61,418 bases of DNA, taken from Halorientalis sp. GTDB lineage: Archaea > Halobacteriota > Halobacteria > Halobacteriales > Haloarculaceae. Of this stretch, positions 40,634 to 49,558 are shown piece by piece; within the stretch, counting starts at the first letter, position 1, and each line of letters begins with the position of its first letter. A model generated the notes under the pieces. The model was given only the letters and a program-made list of their open reading frames with translations, had not been told where the DNA came from and searched no databases. The translations under genes and the position numbers were made by a program. The stretch spans positions 1 through 61,418 of the forward strand of contig NZ_JAQCNH010000024.1 of assembly GCF_028275115.1 (NCBI RefSeq), in the 5' to 3' direction.

Positions 40634-40663
40634 ATACGGACTGTGGGGTGCCAGCCCGAAAAA

Positions 40664-43489
40664 TCAATCCCAGAACGACTGGGTGCGCGCATACTGCCGT
40701 TCCTGTGCGAGGATGTCCCGGTAGAACTCGTCTTCGTCCTCGCGGAGCTTGCTGATGATCCGGGCGGCGTTGTGCGGGCCGACGCCCCGGGCAGCCAGGG
40801 CGATGACCGCCTGCTTTCCGTGGCTCTGGACGAGATTCGCCGCCTTGTACGCCCGCTGGGTCTGTTTCTCCTGCTCGTCGTCTTTCTCTGGTTGCTTGAC
40901 CGCCGACACCACCTCGTCGGCCCACGGATTCAGCGCGGCGATGCGGGTCGAACCACAACCCGGGCAGTTCGGCTGGTCGGACACGCGGGAAACCTGCCGC
41001 TTGGTCTCCCAGTCCTGACAGTGGAGACAGAAGAGGAGGATGCGGTCGTTCCGGATGCGCTCACGGACCGTCTGAATGACACTGGCGTCGGCGTTCTCCG
41101 GCGCGAGCAACTCCTGGCCCGACGAGCGACCGCCGAGGCCGACCGGCGTGCGCTCGGGGACGGTCTCGATCTCGATCTCGCCGGACTGGATCGCCGCCAG
41201 AGTGTCGCTGGCTCCCTCGACGGCCAGTTCCTCGTGGAGTAGTTCGCGCAGGGCTTCGTCGTAGACCGGCGTGTCCTCCAGGGCCTCCAGCAGCCGGCGC
41301 TTGCCGAACCCGCCACTAGAGCCACGCTGGTAGCTTTTGAGTGCGCCGAACTTCGCGGCGACCTGTGCGAGCTTGAACTTCAGCGCGTCGGCGTTCTTCA
41401 GCGAGAGCTCAACGATTCCCGCGACGTGTTCCGGGTCGGTCTCGCGCAGTGTCGCTAGCACGTCGTTGACCGTGATCCCCCTGGGAACTTCGAGTTCGAT
41501 CCGGTAGGGGTCGATCTCCATCCCGACCGACGAGCCCGTTCGTTGGCCCAACAGCGCCGAGAGGACCCGACCGAGCGTCTCGTTGATTGTGTGCCCGAAG
41601 TGGGCGTTCAGGACGACGTCACGCCCGTGTGATTCGACGAGGATCCGGTCCCCCGACGGGACCGGTGCGTCGTGACGGTCCAGTTGGTCGAGAGCCTCCG
41701 CGATAGTGTACTCGTCGGCCGGGTACCTGCGCGAGAGGTCGCGGGCGACGGCCTCGGTTCCGACCGCGCCGTCGAGTTGGCTGGCGCCGACGTCCCGAAC
41801 TTCGCCCACTTCCTGGGCGACCTCGTGTGGGACGGGAATCTCCTGCCCGACCCAGGACGGGACCTCGCCGGCGGGGTCCTCGACGGGCGTGACGAGAACT
41901 TCCTCCTCGTCCTCGTCGACCTCGGTGATGCGCCACATCTCGCCGCGCTGAATGAAGATTTCGCCGGGCTGGGCGAAGTTGACGACGAACCGCTCGTCGA
42001 GGGTGCCGACCTGTCTGCCGCTGGCCATGTCAGCGACCTCGTAGGTCGCCTCGTCGGGGATCATCGAGAGGTTGTGATAGAAGTACTGCCACGTTCCGCG
42101 GCGCTTCTCGATACGGTCTGCATCCGCGTCGAGCCAGACGACGCGGTTCTCGGCTAGTTCACGGACGACTGATTTGAACTCGTCCGCCGCCAGTTCCCGA
42201 AACGGGTACGCCCGGGTGAGGACTTCGTAGGCCTCCACCGCCGAGATTTCTCCGAAGTCCATGACGAGGCCGGCGATCTGGTTGGCGATGGTGTCGAGAC
42301 TGCCGTGGTGGATGTTGGCCGGTTCCACGGCGCCAGCCTGTGCCTGCCGGGCGATGGCCAGCGCCTCGAAGGTGTCGTCCGGTCGGGTCGTAATCACCGT
42401 CCCCGAGGACGTCTCGTCGCGGCTGTGGCCCGCTCTCCCCACGCGCTGAAGGAGCCGCGAGACCTGGCGCGGACTCTGGTACTGAACGACGTGGTCGATG
42501 CTACCAACGTCGATTCCCAGCTCCATCGAGGACGTACAGAGCAGCCCCGAGAGTTCGCCAGTCTTGAACTGGTCTTCGACCTCGACCCGGGCCTCCTTCG
42601 ACAGCGAGCCGTGGTGAACCTCGATGTCCGTGCCGAGTTCCTTGAATCGCGAGCCGAGCGCCTCGGCCGTCTGGCGGGTGTTGACGAACACGAGCGTCGA
42701 CTCGTGGGTACTGACGATCTCGTCGATCGCTCTGACGTGACTCGCCACGTCGACGTTCGTCAGCAACTCGCTGGCCAACCCCTCGTCGTCGTCGGTCGTC
42801 CGGGGTTCCCGAACTGCAATATCCAGTTCGTTGCCCACATCGACCTCTACGACCGTACAGCCCCGGTCACCGGTGAGGAACTTCCCGACCTCGCCGGGGT
42901 CGCCCACGGTCGCGGACAGCCCGATCCGCTGGAACGGCCCCGAAACCTCGCGCAGTCGCTCCAACCCGAGCGTCAACTGTGCGCCACGCTTGGCAGCCGC
43001 GAGTTCGTGGACCTCGTCAACGACGACGTGGTCGACATCCTGCAGTGCGACCCGCAATTTCTCTCCGGTGAGCATCGCCTGCAGCGTCTCGGGCGTCGTC
43101 ACCAGCACGTCCGGCGGATCGTTGGCCTGCTTCTGTCGCTGGTAGTCCGTCGTGTCTCCGTGTCGCACGTCGACTCGCAGGTCCAGCGTATCGCCCCACC
43201 ACTCCAATCGGTCACGCATGTCGCGGTTCAGCGCTCGCAGCGGCGTCACGTACAACGCGCCGATACCGAACCGCTCGCTTCCTTCGAGCGCGTCGAACAC
43301 TGGGAGCATCGCGGTCTCTGTCTTTCCCGTCCCGGTGGGCGCGACGATGAGACCGTGGTCGCCCCTGACAAGCGGTGGAATCGCGCGGCGCTGTGGCTCC
43401 GTCGGTGTCGAGAAGCCGCGTTCTGAGAGTGCCGCCCGGACCGCCGAGCCGAGTTCGGCGAAGGCCGCCACCGACCCCGATTCTACCAT
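40664..43489 (-). CDS. lhr: Lhr-family DEAD/H helicase
   Basis: 941 residues. Helicase motifs seen are APTGTGKTETA (motif I), TPLRALNRDM (Ia), DEVHEL (II), LSATVGDP (III), the TSSMELGIDVG block (V) and QRVGRAGHSRD (VI). They are followed by the Lhr winged helix and beta-barrel core and a C-terminal zinc knuckle (CLHCQDW ... CPGCGST) with a HhH-like end. Start at MVESGSV was chosen because a TATA box lies 28 nt upstream; an in-frame ATG nine bases earlier exists. Lhr proteins are 3'-5' DNA helicases implicated in repair and recombination in Archaea. Confidence 0.95.
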   Translation of the reverse strand: MVESGSVAAFAELGSAVRAALSERGFSTPTEPQRRAIPPLVRGDHGLIVAPTGTGKTETAMLPVFDALEGSERFGIGALYVTPLRALNRDMRDRLEWWGDTLDLRVDVRHGDTTDYQRQKQANDPPDVLVTTPETLQAMLTGEKLRVALQDVDHVVVDEVHELAAAKRGAQLTLGLERLREVSGPFQRIGLSATVGDPGEVGKFLTGDRGCTVVEVDVGNELDIAVREPRTTDDDEGLASELLTNVDVASHVRAIDEIVSTHESTLVFVNTRQTAEALGSRFKELGTDIEVHHGSLSKEARVEVEDQFKTGELSGLLCTSSMELGIDVGSIDHVVQYQSPRQVSRLLQRVGRAGHSRDETSSGTVITTRPDDTFEALAIARQAQAGAVEPANIHHGSLDTIANQIAGLVMDFGEISAVEAYEVLTRAYPFRELAADEFKSVVRELAENRVVWLDADADRIEKRRGTWQYFYHNLSMIPDEATYEVADMASGRQVGTLDERFVVNFAQPGEIFIQRGEMWRITEVDEDEEEVLVTPVEDPAGEVPSWVGQEIPVPHEVAQEVGEVRDVGASQLDGAVGTEAVARDLSRRYPADEYTIAEALDQLDRHDAPVPSGDRILVESHGRDVVLNAHFGHTINETLGRVLSALLGQRTGSSVGMEIDPYRIELEVPRGITVNDVLATLRETDPEHVAGIVELSLKNADALKFKLAQVAAKFGALKSYQRGSSGGFGKRRLLEALEDTPVYDEALRELLHEELAVEGASDTLAAIQSGEIEIETVPERTPVGLGGRSSGQELLAPENADASVIQTVRERIRNDRILLFCLHCQDWETKRQVSRVSDQPNCPGCGSTRIAALNPWADEVVSAVKQPEKDDEQEKQTQRAYKAANLVQSHGKQAVIALAARGVGPHNAARIISKLREDEDEFYRDILAQERQYARTQSFWD

Positions 43490-43512
43490 CACCTGCATTA
43501 GCGGAGCGAACC

Positions 43513-43520
43513 GATTAAAC
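43513..43520 (-). promoter_or_regulatory. TATA box of the helicase gene
   Basis: On the minus strand gtttaatc is centred 28 nt before the ATG at 43489, predicting a leaderless transcript. Confidence 0.5.
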
Positions 43521-43748
43521 ACACTGTTTTTGCCATCCCGCCCTCCCATTCCGGCATCCGAACACACCGCTCCGGTCCGTGCCGTGTGTAGCACCGACCG
43601 GTTCGACCGACGCACCCCACGAAGCGTTCCGCATCGGCACCGGTCGCACACTCGATAGGAACTGAGCATCGCCAGTTGCCTGCCTCCAGTATCCAAATAG
43701 AGTGTACGCTCCGGTATCTTTGACATTTGTACACGTACTACTACCCGC

Positions 43749-44103
43749 GTGTCGACAGAGGAGAAGTTCTCCGTGTTGCGTCACGAGGAGAGCGACAATG
43801 TCGGAATTTGGCGGATTCACGGCTTCGAGACACTGTTCGAGGAGGGGATAGACCGTGGCGAAGCCTGGCACGAGCAGGAGTCGGGCCGTGACGAGATTAC
43901 GGCGACGATCGTCGTGTTCGACGGTGCGCGGAGTCCGAGTGGTGAGGTCAAGGACCGCATCAACAAGACGTGGTCACACCTCACACGGATCGTCGAGCTC
44001 GAAAAAGCGGCCTACGTCGGTGAAGTCCAACGTCACAGCACCCGGGACGGAGGGCGAGGAGTTCGAGGAATCCGAGGAGGCCCTCGCCTGTGCGAAGGCG
44101 TAA
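43749..44103 (+). pseudogene. STAS/SpoIIAA-like protein with internal frameshifting deletion
   Basis: A GTG start opens a frame reading STEEKFSVLRHEESDNVGIW ... ITATIVVFDGARSPSGEVKDRINKTWSHL...ELEKAAYVGE, typical of SpoIIAA-like STAS proteins. At about 44020 the frame turns into arginine-rich noise, whereas the +1 neighbour continues the expected end: VKSNVTAPGTEGEEFEESEEALACAKA with a stop at 44103. The junction ...ggtgaagtcc lies at a GTGA. A short deletion of some 20 bases between two such repeats would explain both the lost residues and the frame change. Confidence 0.65.
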
Positions 44104-44109
44104 CTGTTT

Positions 44110-44856
44110 TCAGACCTGCCGGTACGCACCCAGTCGCGTCCCGTCTAGCAGGTACGCCTGGGCCTCGTCGACGCCGGTCGGGAGAAACGGTGCGAGGAAC
44201 CCTTGTTCCTCGACGTTGACCCACGTGCCACCGGTCAGGTCGTTGAACGACGGGAAGACGACGAGTTCGCCGTCGATGGCGATGTCGGCGTCGTGAAACT
44301 CCGCGAACGGCGCGGGGTCGAGCGGCCCGCGAAGCCACGCCCGCTCAGCCCGCGCCCCACCGACTTCGTCTTCCAACCGGACCATCGGGTGTTCGTGGCC
44401 CATACAGACCACGTCGGCGGCCAGGACGTCCGGCGACGGCCACGTGTGACCGTGGACGAATCCGACCCCGCCGAACCGCCGACCGTGGCCCGGCGTCACG
44501 TCGACTCCGTCACGGTCGGCCAGCAGGTCGTCGAGGTCGCCGTCGTGGTTACCCTTGACCACCGTTACCGGCACCGGCAGCGCGTCGAGCAGTGCCTCGA
44601 GCTCCTCACGTTCCTCGCCGCCGGGGTCGCCGATGGCGTGGCCGAAATCGCCGAGCAGGACCAGCCGGTCGGCCGCCGTCCGTTCGAGAAGGCCCAACAC
44701 GGCCTCGCGGCGGTCGCCGGCCTGGCTCCGGAGTTCGACGCCGTCGTAGCGCAGGCCAACCTCGAGGCCGGCGTGGTAGTCGGCGACGACGAGCGCCTGC
44801 CCGTCTGGCAGGGTGGCGACGGCGGCCGGCGCATCCGGTACCGGTTCGACCGTCAT
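44110..44856 (-). CDS. rpe: Metallophosphoesterase of the RPA operon (Rpe)
   Basis: 248 residues, calcineurin-like phosphoesterase. Metal-site motifs in order are VADYHAGLEVG, LLGDFGHAIG, GNHDGD, GHGRRFG, VHGHTWP and MGHEHP. Its ATG shares one base with the stop of the RPAP gene (TGATG). In Haloferax volcanii the rpa1 and rpa3 operons carry such a gene after rpa and rpap, so a role with the ssDNA-binding complex is likely, though its substrate is unknown. Confidence 0.92.
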   Translation of the reverse strand: MTVEPVPDAPAAVATLPDGQALVVADYHAGLEVGLRYDGVELRSQAGDRREAVLGLLERTAADRLVLLGDFGHAIGDPGGEEREELEALLDALPVPVTVVKGNHDGDLDDLLADRDGVDVTPGHGRRFGGVGFVHGHTWPSPDVLAADVVCMGHEHPMVRLEDEVGGARAERAWLRGPLDPAPFAEFHDADIAIDGELVVFPSFNDLTGGTWVNVEEQGFLAPFLPTGVDEAQAYLLDGTRLGAYRQV

Positions 44857-46484
44857 CAGATCGGTTTGAGCGTCGCTTCGTCGGGCTCGTAACAGCGCCC
44901 GTCCATCAGCGCGTCCTGCACCGCGTCCTCGACCTCGTCCGGAGTAGCCCCGGTGCGGTCGGCGACCTGCTCCAGCACAGCCGCGCGGTCGGCTCCGTCA
45001 CCGCCGTCTAGGTCCCGCATCGCGTCCATCACGGCGTCTTCGAGGGCCACGTCCTCGGCGGACTCGTCGACCGCCGTCTCGTCGGCGTCTGTGTCGGCCG
45101 TTTCGTCGGCCTCGACCGCGCCGGAGGGTTCCGTGGACGCTGTGGCCGTCTCCGCGGCGGACTCGACGGGCTCTTCTGCGGACACTGACTCGACCGTCTC
45201 GGTCGCGGGCACTGTGTCTCCGGCCGGTTCCGCTGGCTCGGAGTCGGGTTCGGGTGCCGCGCCGTCCGTCGCCGGTTCCGGGTCGGGTGTTTCGATGTCG
45301 GCCTCGCCGGGTTCGCTGACTTCGGTTCCGGTCGAGAAGTCGGTGCCGTACTCCTCCTCTATCTCCTCTCGTTCGTCCGCATCGAGTTCGAACTCCCCGG
45401 GGTCGAAGTCGCCGACCTCCTCGTCTGTCTCGTCGGCGGCGGGGGCGACGTCACCGGTCGACTCAACGTCGCCGATATCGTCGGTCGACGGGTCCGTATC
45501 GTTCGATTCCGGCTCCGCGTCCGCCGAGGCAACTCCTTCGCCGGAGGGCTCCGGTGGGTCGGTCTCGACCGGCTCGGTAGCCGGAGTCTCGTCGGCCGTC
45601 GGCGGTTCGGTGCCGTCAGTCGTCGCGGGGTCGAATGCGTCCGTGTCGGCCGTCGATGTAGTACCGTCCGTGTCGGTCGTCGCGGTCGGTGTCTCCGCTT
45701 CGGGCTCGGCGGTCTCCGTCGGTTCGGTGGCCTCACCGGCCGACAGGTCCAGTCCGCCGAGGTCGGCGACCGTAACGCTCCCCTGACCACTGGGGTCGGT
45801 GACGAGCGGGTCGACCTCGTCGACCTCGCCGGCGACCACGCGGGTCGCGTCCAGCGCGACCTCCCTGAGCGCGTCGAGATACGTCGGCGTCGTCTCGTAG
45901 CGGTCCAGCGCGAGCGCGGTGCCGGCGGCCAGCCCCTCGTCGACGTCAGCCGAGGCGAGGGCGTCCCTGAGGTCGTCGCCACGTTCCTCCCGGTCGAGCG
46001 CGCCAGCCATCGTCTCGATGCGGGAGAGCGTCCGCTCGGCCGTCGCGATGGTCCAGCGGTCACGGGTCTCGGCATCCACCTCGTTGATACTCTCTGGCCT
46101 GACCGACGTGTAGACGGTGTCCGAGTCGTCGGGCTGGAACGTACGAGCTTTACCGGTGAGCGCCACGAAGGTTGGCGGCGAAGCCCGGTCGAGGAACGCC
46201 ATCTCGTCGGGTTGGTACTGACCGGCGTAGGCCACGAACGCCCCGGTGGGGTCGACGACACGAGCGCGCAGCACGTCGTCGTTGACCTGCTCGACCTCGG
46301 TGAGGACGCCGACGGCGAACAGGCGGTTGACGCGCGCCCCACTCGGCGTGACGACGTAGTTCGGGGCACGCTCCTCGTCGCTCTCCGAGTAGGAGAAGTC
46401 GGCGTCGTCGTACTCGGCGGCGAACATTCGGTATGCGACCTCGCGACGGCCTGCGCCGCCCTGGTCCGACTCGTCTCCGCTCAT
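44856..46484 (-). CDS. rpap: RPA-associated protein (COG3390)
   Basis: 542 residues. The N-terminal OB-fold region (about 1-210) has REVAYRMFAAEYDDADFSYSE, APNYVVTPSGARVNRLF and VGVLTEVEQVNDDVLRARVVDP. A long low-complexity acidic linker rich in Thr/Glu/Asp spans about residues 215-475. A conserved C-terminal winged-helix-like domain (ALEDAVMDAMRDLDGG ... GRCYEPDEATLKPI) closes it. The linker is longer than in most RPAPs I know. It partners the RPA encoded immediately upstream (ATGA overlap) and the phosphoesterase downstream. Confidence 0.94.
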   Translation of the reverse strand: MSGDESDQGGAGRREVAYRMFAAEYDDADFSYSESDEERAPNYVVTPSGARVNRLFAVGVLTEVEQVNDDVLRARVVDPTGAFVAYAGQYQPDEMAFLDRASPPTFVALTGKARTFQPDDSDTVYTSVRPESINEVDAETRDRWTIATAERTLSRIETMAGALDREERGDDLRDALASADVDEGLAAGTALALDRYETTPTYLDALREVALDATRVVAGEVDEVDPLVTDPSGQGSVTVADLGGLDLSAGEATEPTETAEPEAETPTATTDTDGTTSTADTDAFDPATTDGTEPPTADETPATEPVETDPPEPSGEGVASADAEPESNDTDPSTDDIGDVESTGDVAPAADETDEEVGDFDPGEFELDADEREEIEEEYGTDFSTGTEVSEPGEADIETPDPEPATDGAAPEPDSEPAEPAGDTVPATETVESVSAEEPVESAAETATASTEPSGAVEADETADTDADETAVDESAEDVALEDAVMDAMRDLDGGDGADRAAVLEQVADRTGATPDEVEDAVQDALMDGRCYEPDEATLKPI

Positions 46485-47755
46485 CCGTCCACCTCGGCGA
46501 GCAGGGCCCGCGCACGCTCGGCGGGTTCGTCGGCACTCCTGGCGAACGTCGTCGCGTCGAGGTTCGCGCCGTACTCGTCGACCGACAGCGAGCCCCGGAC
46601 CGCGTACTCGTGGCCGACGACGCGATCCGCGATGGTCTCGGCGACAACGGACTGGTCCATCTCGTCGCGGGCGTGTTCCTTCGCGTCCGCCAGTCCGCCA
46701 CCGTACACCTCCGCGGTCAGTTCGTCGTCCAGGACGACGGTCACGGTGCCGGTCCCGTCGTCGAGGATGGCTTTGGTCCGCAGGTCGTCCTCGCCCTCGA
46801 CCGCGCCGTGGCTCCGGCACTGCCCTTTCTGGACGACGCGGCCGCAGTCGGGGCAGCGTTCGATGAGCCCCGACCCGTCGCGGATGGAGATGACGTTGCC
46901 CACGAGTTCCACGTCGTACGCGCCACCGCGCTCGACTGCCTCACGGACCGGGAGCCGCTCGGGGTCGTCCCGAGCCTCGACGCCGCCTGAAAGCGACTGG
47001 GCGCGGGAGAACTCGGAGAGATTCACCGATGGGACGCCGCGGAACTCCCGGACGTAGACGTTCTCGATGCGGAGCGTGGCGCCCGTCTGCAGGTCCGCTC
47101 GGGGTTCCCAGTCTGTGAAGGGAAGCCGGGCGCTCTCGTCGGCCAGCGTCCCGCTGAGAATCTCCGTCTCGCCGTCACGGCCGTCGATGGTCTTGCGCTC
47201 ACACTCGACGACCTGCACCTCCACGTTGACCCCGCGGTCACCCGGCGAGAGCGACGACAGGTCCGCGTCTCCGCCAGCGGGATACTCGACGGCGAGGTCC
47301 TCGTCGACCCGGGAGAGGGTCGTGCTCTCCCCGAGGTTCAGTTCCGGACTGCCCTCCCACTCGCGGACGCCGGCGTTACCCATCTCGACGACTTCGCCGG
47401 CTTCGAGGTCGAAATCCTCCCATGCAGTGTAGGATATTTTCCCGGTTTCGTCGGCGAGTTCACCCTCGAAGATGACCTGGTCCTCGCCGCGGTAGTGAAT
47501 CGGGCGTTTCCCCACGGTGAGGACGCGCGCTGTCACTGTCACGTTCGAGTCCCCGGGTGAAACGTCGGTTACGTCGACGGCGCTGGGCGCGCCCGTCGAG
47601 CCCGCGGCGCCGTCGCCGTACTTCCGGCGGAGGCTCTGTTTGGCCTCGTCGACCGGGACGCTGTAGCTCACCAGGTTCTCGAGATCGGATTTGACCTCCT
47701 CTGTGTCGACACCGAGGTCGGAGGCGAGGTCCTCGGCATGCTCGTCTAACTCCAT
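46481..47755 (-). CDS. rpa1: Single-stranded DNA-binding protein RPA
   Basis: 424 residues. Three OB folds are visible: about 70-165 (SNVTVTARVLTVGKRPIHYRG), 175-275 (RGVNVEVQVVECERKTI) and 285-340. Then comes a zinc finger CPDCGRVVQKGQCRSHG with Cys3His near residue 300-316 and a C-terminal region. With three OB folds it corresponds to the RPA1 type of Haloferax rather than the shorter RPA3. It heads the operon rpa-rpap-rpe. A TATA box 28 nt upstream predicts a leaderless start. It acts in replication and repair by coating single-stranded DNA. Confidence 0.95.
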   Translation of the reverse strand: MELDEHAEDLASDLGVDTEEVKSDLENLVSYSVPVDEAKQSLRRKYGDGAAGSTGAPSAVDVTDVSPGDSNVTVTARVLTVGKRPIHYRGEDQVIFEGELADETGKISYTAWEDFDLEAGEVVEMGNAGVREWEGSPELNLGESTTLSRVDEDLAVEYPAGGDADLSSLSPGDRGVNVEVQVVECERKTIDGRDGETEILSGTLADESARLPFTDWEPRADLQTGATLRIENVYVREFRGVPSVNLSEFSRAQSLSGGVEARDDPERLPVREAVERGGAYDVELVGNVISIRDGSGLIERCPDCGRVVQKGQCRSHGAVEGEDDLRTKAILDDGTGTVTVVLDDELTAEVYGGGLADAKEHARDEMDQSVVAETIADRVVGHEYAVRGSLSVDEYGANLDATTFARSADEPAERARALLAEVDG

Positions 47756-48337
47756 GCACGCCCGTTCGGGAGGGTGGAATAAAAATCGTGGCGTGCCCGG
47801 GTGCGGCCCCGGCCCTCGGCTGCTCTGCGCCCGACCCGCACCGACCGTCAGGCCCGCGTCGGCGGTCCGAGGACGACCCTCGATGGCACAGAGAGACGGC
47901 GGTGACCCCGTGGCACCAGCCGGGAGGGGAACTCGTTGCCTGCGTTACCGGCAGCGACGGCGACGCCAGCGTCCGCAGAATCGGTGACGCACGGCTCGAA
48001 CGGAATAAGATCGAGGTAATGCCGGCCGACATCACGGTTCGCGTCCGTGTCACGGCGTTCGACGACGATACCCACCGGGGCGAGGCGGAACTGTTGGATG
48101 CCCTCGGGACCGCGACGTTCTGCGGCGCCTCGCTCGGGTCGGCCAGCTCTGTGCGGGCGGGACGCAGACGGTCACGCGCCTTGTTCGACCAGCAGGACTC
48201 TCGGGACGGGGCTGCTGCGGAGGTGACGTATCGAGACCACCGTCAGCGTCACCACGGGTGGCCCGGACCTCCGCAGGAGCCGACCTGTCTGTCTGCTGTT
48301 CCGTAAGCGAATTGTCTACGCCCCCGGAACGGAGGGT
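47756..48337. other. 582-bp stretch without a confident gene
   Basis: The left end holds the rpa promoter. The plus-strand frame 47788-48306 is open throughout; its stretch from an ATG at 48019 (MPADITVRVRVTAFDDDT ... LLDALG) reads like real protein for about 40 codons and then becomes Arg/Gln-rich. It may be the start of a decayed gene or chance. No promoter fits it well. The last 30 bp precede arfC. Confidence 0.35.
47778..47787 (-). promoter_or_regulatory. TATA box of the rpa operon
   Basis: On the minus strand atttttattc is centred 28 nt upstream of the ATG at 47755. Confidence 0.65.
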
Positions 48338-49000
48338 ATGCACGTAGTCGTCAACGCCGCGATGAGTGCCGACGGCAAGCTCTCCTCGCGGGAGCGGACA
48401 CAGATCGAGATTAGCGGGCCCGACGACTTCGCCCGGGTCGACCGGCTGCGAGCAGAGAGCGACGCAGTGATGGTCGGTGTCGGCACGGTGCTGGCCGACG
48501 ACCCGTCGCTGACCATCGACAGCGAGGAACGCAGGCAGGCACGCCGGGAGCGCGGCGAGCCGAAGAACCCTGCGCGCGTCGTGGCCGACTCCCGAGTCCG
48601 GACGACGCCGGACGCCACGGTTCTGAACGACGCGGCCCACAGTTATCTGCTGGTTAGTCAGGCTGCGCCGACGGACTTCGTCGAGCAGATGGAAGACGTC
48701 GGCGCGACCGTCATCGCCACCGGCGAGGACCGCGTGAACCTGACGACCGCCCTCGGAAAACTGGAGGGTGACGGGGTCGAGCAGCTGATGGTCGAAGGCG
48801 GCGGCGAACTCATCTTCTCGCTGTTCGAGACGGGACTGGTCGACGAACTCTCGGTGTTCGTCGGCCCGAAGCTCATCGGTGGCCGCGACGCCCCGACGCT
48901 GGCCGACGGTGACGGTTTCACCGGGGACTTCCCGGAACTGGAACTCCGGTCGGTCGAGCGACTGGACGCGGGCGCACTGCTCGAGTGGGCCGTGCGTTGA
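48338..49000 (+). CDS. arfC: 2,5-diamino-6-ribosylamino-pyrimidinone 5'-phosphate reductase
   Basis: 220 residues, RibD C-terminal/dihydrofolate-reductase-like fold. The start is MHVVVNAAMSADGKLSS, with DAVMVGVGTVLADDPSLTI for NADPH binding and the end block MVEGGGELIFSLFETGLVDELSVFVGPKLIGG. It reduces the ribosyl ring in archaeal riboflavin (and F420) synthesis. Single gene, no operon partner here. Confidence 0.93.
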   Translation: MHVVVNAAMSADGKLSSRERTQIEISGPDDFARVDRLRAESDAVMVGVGTVLADDPSLTIDSEERRQARRERGEPKNPARVVADSRVRTTPDATVLNDAAHSYLLVSQAAPTDFVEQMEDVGATVIATGEDRVNLTTALGKLEGDGVEQLMVEGGGELIFSLFETGLVDELSVFVGPKLIGGRDAPTLADGDGFTGDFPELELRSVERLDAGALLEWAVR

Positions 49001-49028
49001 GAGGCGATTGCCGTCGAAGCCCGGCCGC

Positions 49029-49328
49029 TCAGTGGTCGTGACCGGTCATGTCGGCGAACGTCTGCCCGAACCGCTCCTCGAACAGGTCCATCGTCACGTG
49101 TTCGGCGGCTGCTACGTCTTCGCCGGGTTCACCTTCCGCGTGGTGGATCGCGCCGTGGATGCGCTGGGCCATCCCGATCATCGCGATGTCGCCGACGATT
49201 TCCGGGTCCGTCTTCGCGTCCTCACGGAGCATCTCGAGCAGTCCAGTCGGGACCTCGAGTTCGTCGCTTGTTCCAGTCTCCGTCTCTATCGTGAGCGTCG
49301 TAGTGTCCTGACCTGCCATAGCTTCCAT
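49029..49328 (-). CDS. Conserved haloarchaeal protein, small
   Basis: 99 residues (or 96 from the in-frame ATG at 49319). A short beta-rich start (TTTLTIETETGTSDELEVPTG) is followed by a mostly helical rest with conserved-looking ends (HVTMDLFEERFGQTFADMTGHDH). No catalytic motif or cysteine. I recognise it as a conserved haloarchaeal family of unknown function. Convergent with arfC. Confidence 0.75.
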   Translation of the reverse strand: MEAMAGQDTTTLTIETETGTSDELEVPTGLLEMLREDAKTDPEIVGDIAMIGMAQRIHGAIHHAEGEPGEDVAAAEHVTMDLFEERFGQTFADMTGHDH

Positions 49329-49558
49329 TGGCAGAGCGTGCTAAAGCATCTGTTGGGTTGAGTACGCCGCTCTAGCGTATCTCCCCCCGGCAGTCGCGGT
49401 CCTCGGGCCCGTGTCCCGGCACTCGGGGGTCGCGCCGAGGGGTGCCGGACACGCGGTCCGGGTCGCCTCCACGCTCGTCGTTACCCCGTGTTCTGGTACG
49501 ACCACCGCCTGCTCCGCGACGGGGAGGAGCCGGGAAAAAAGACACCGCCTAACGCCCG

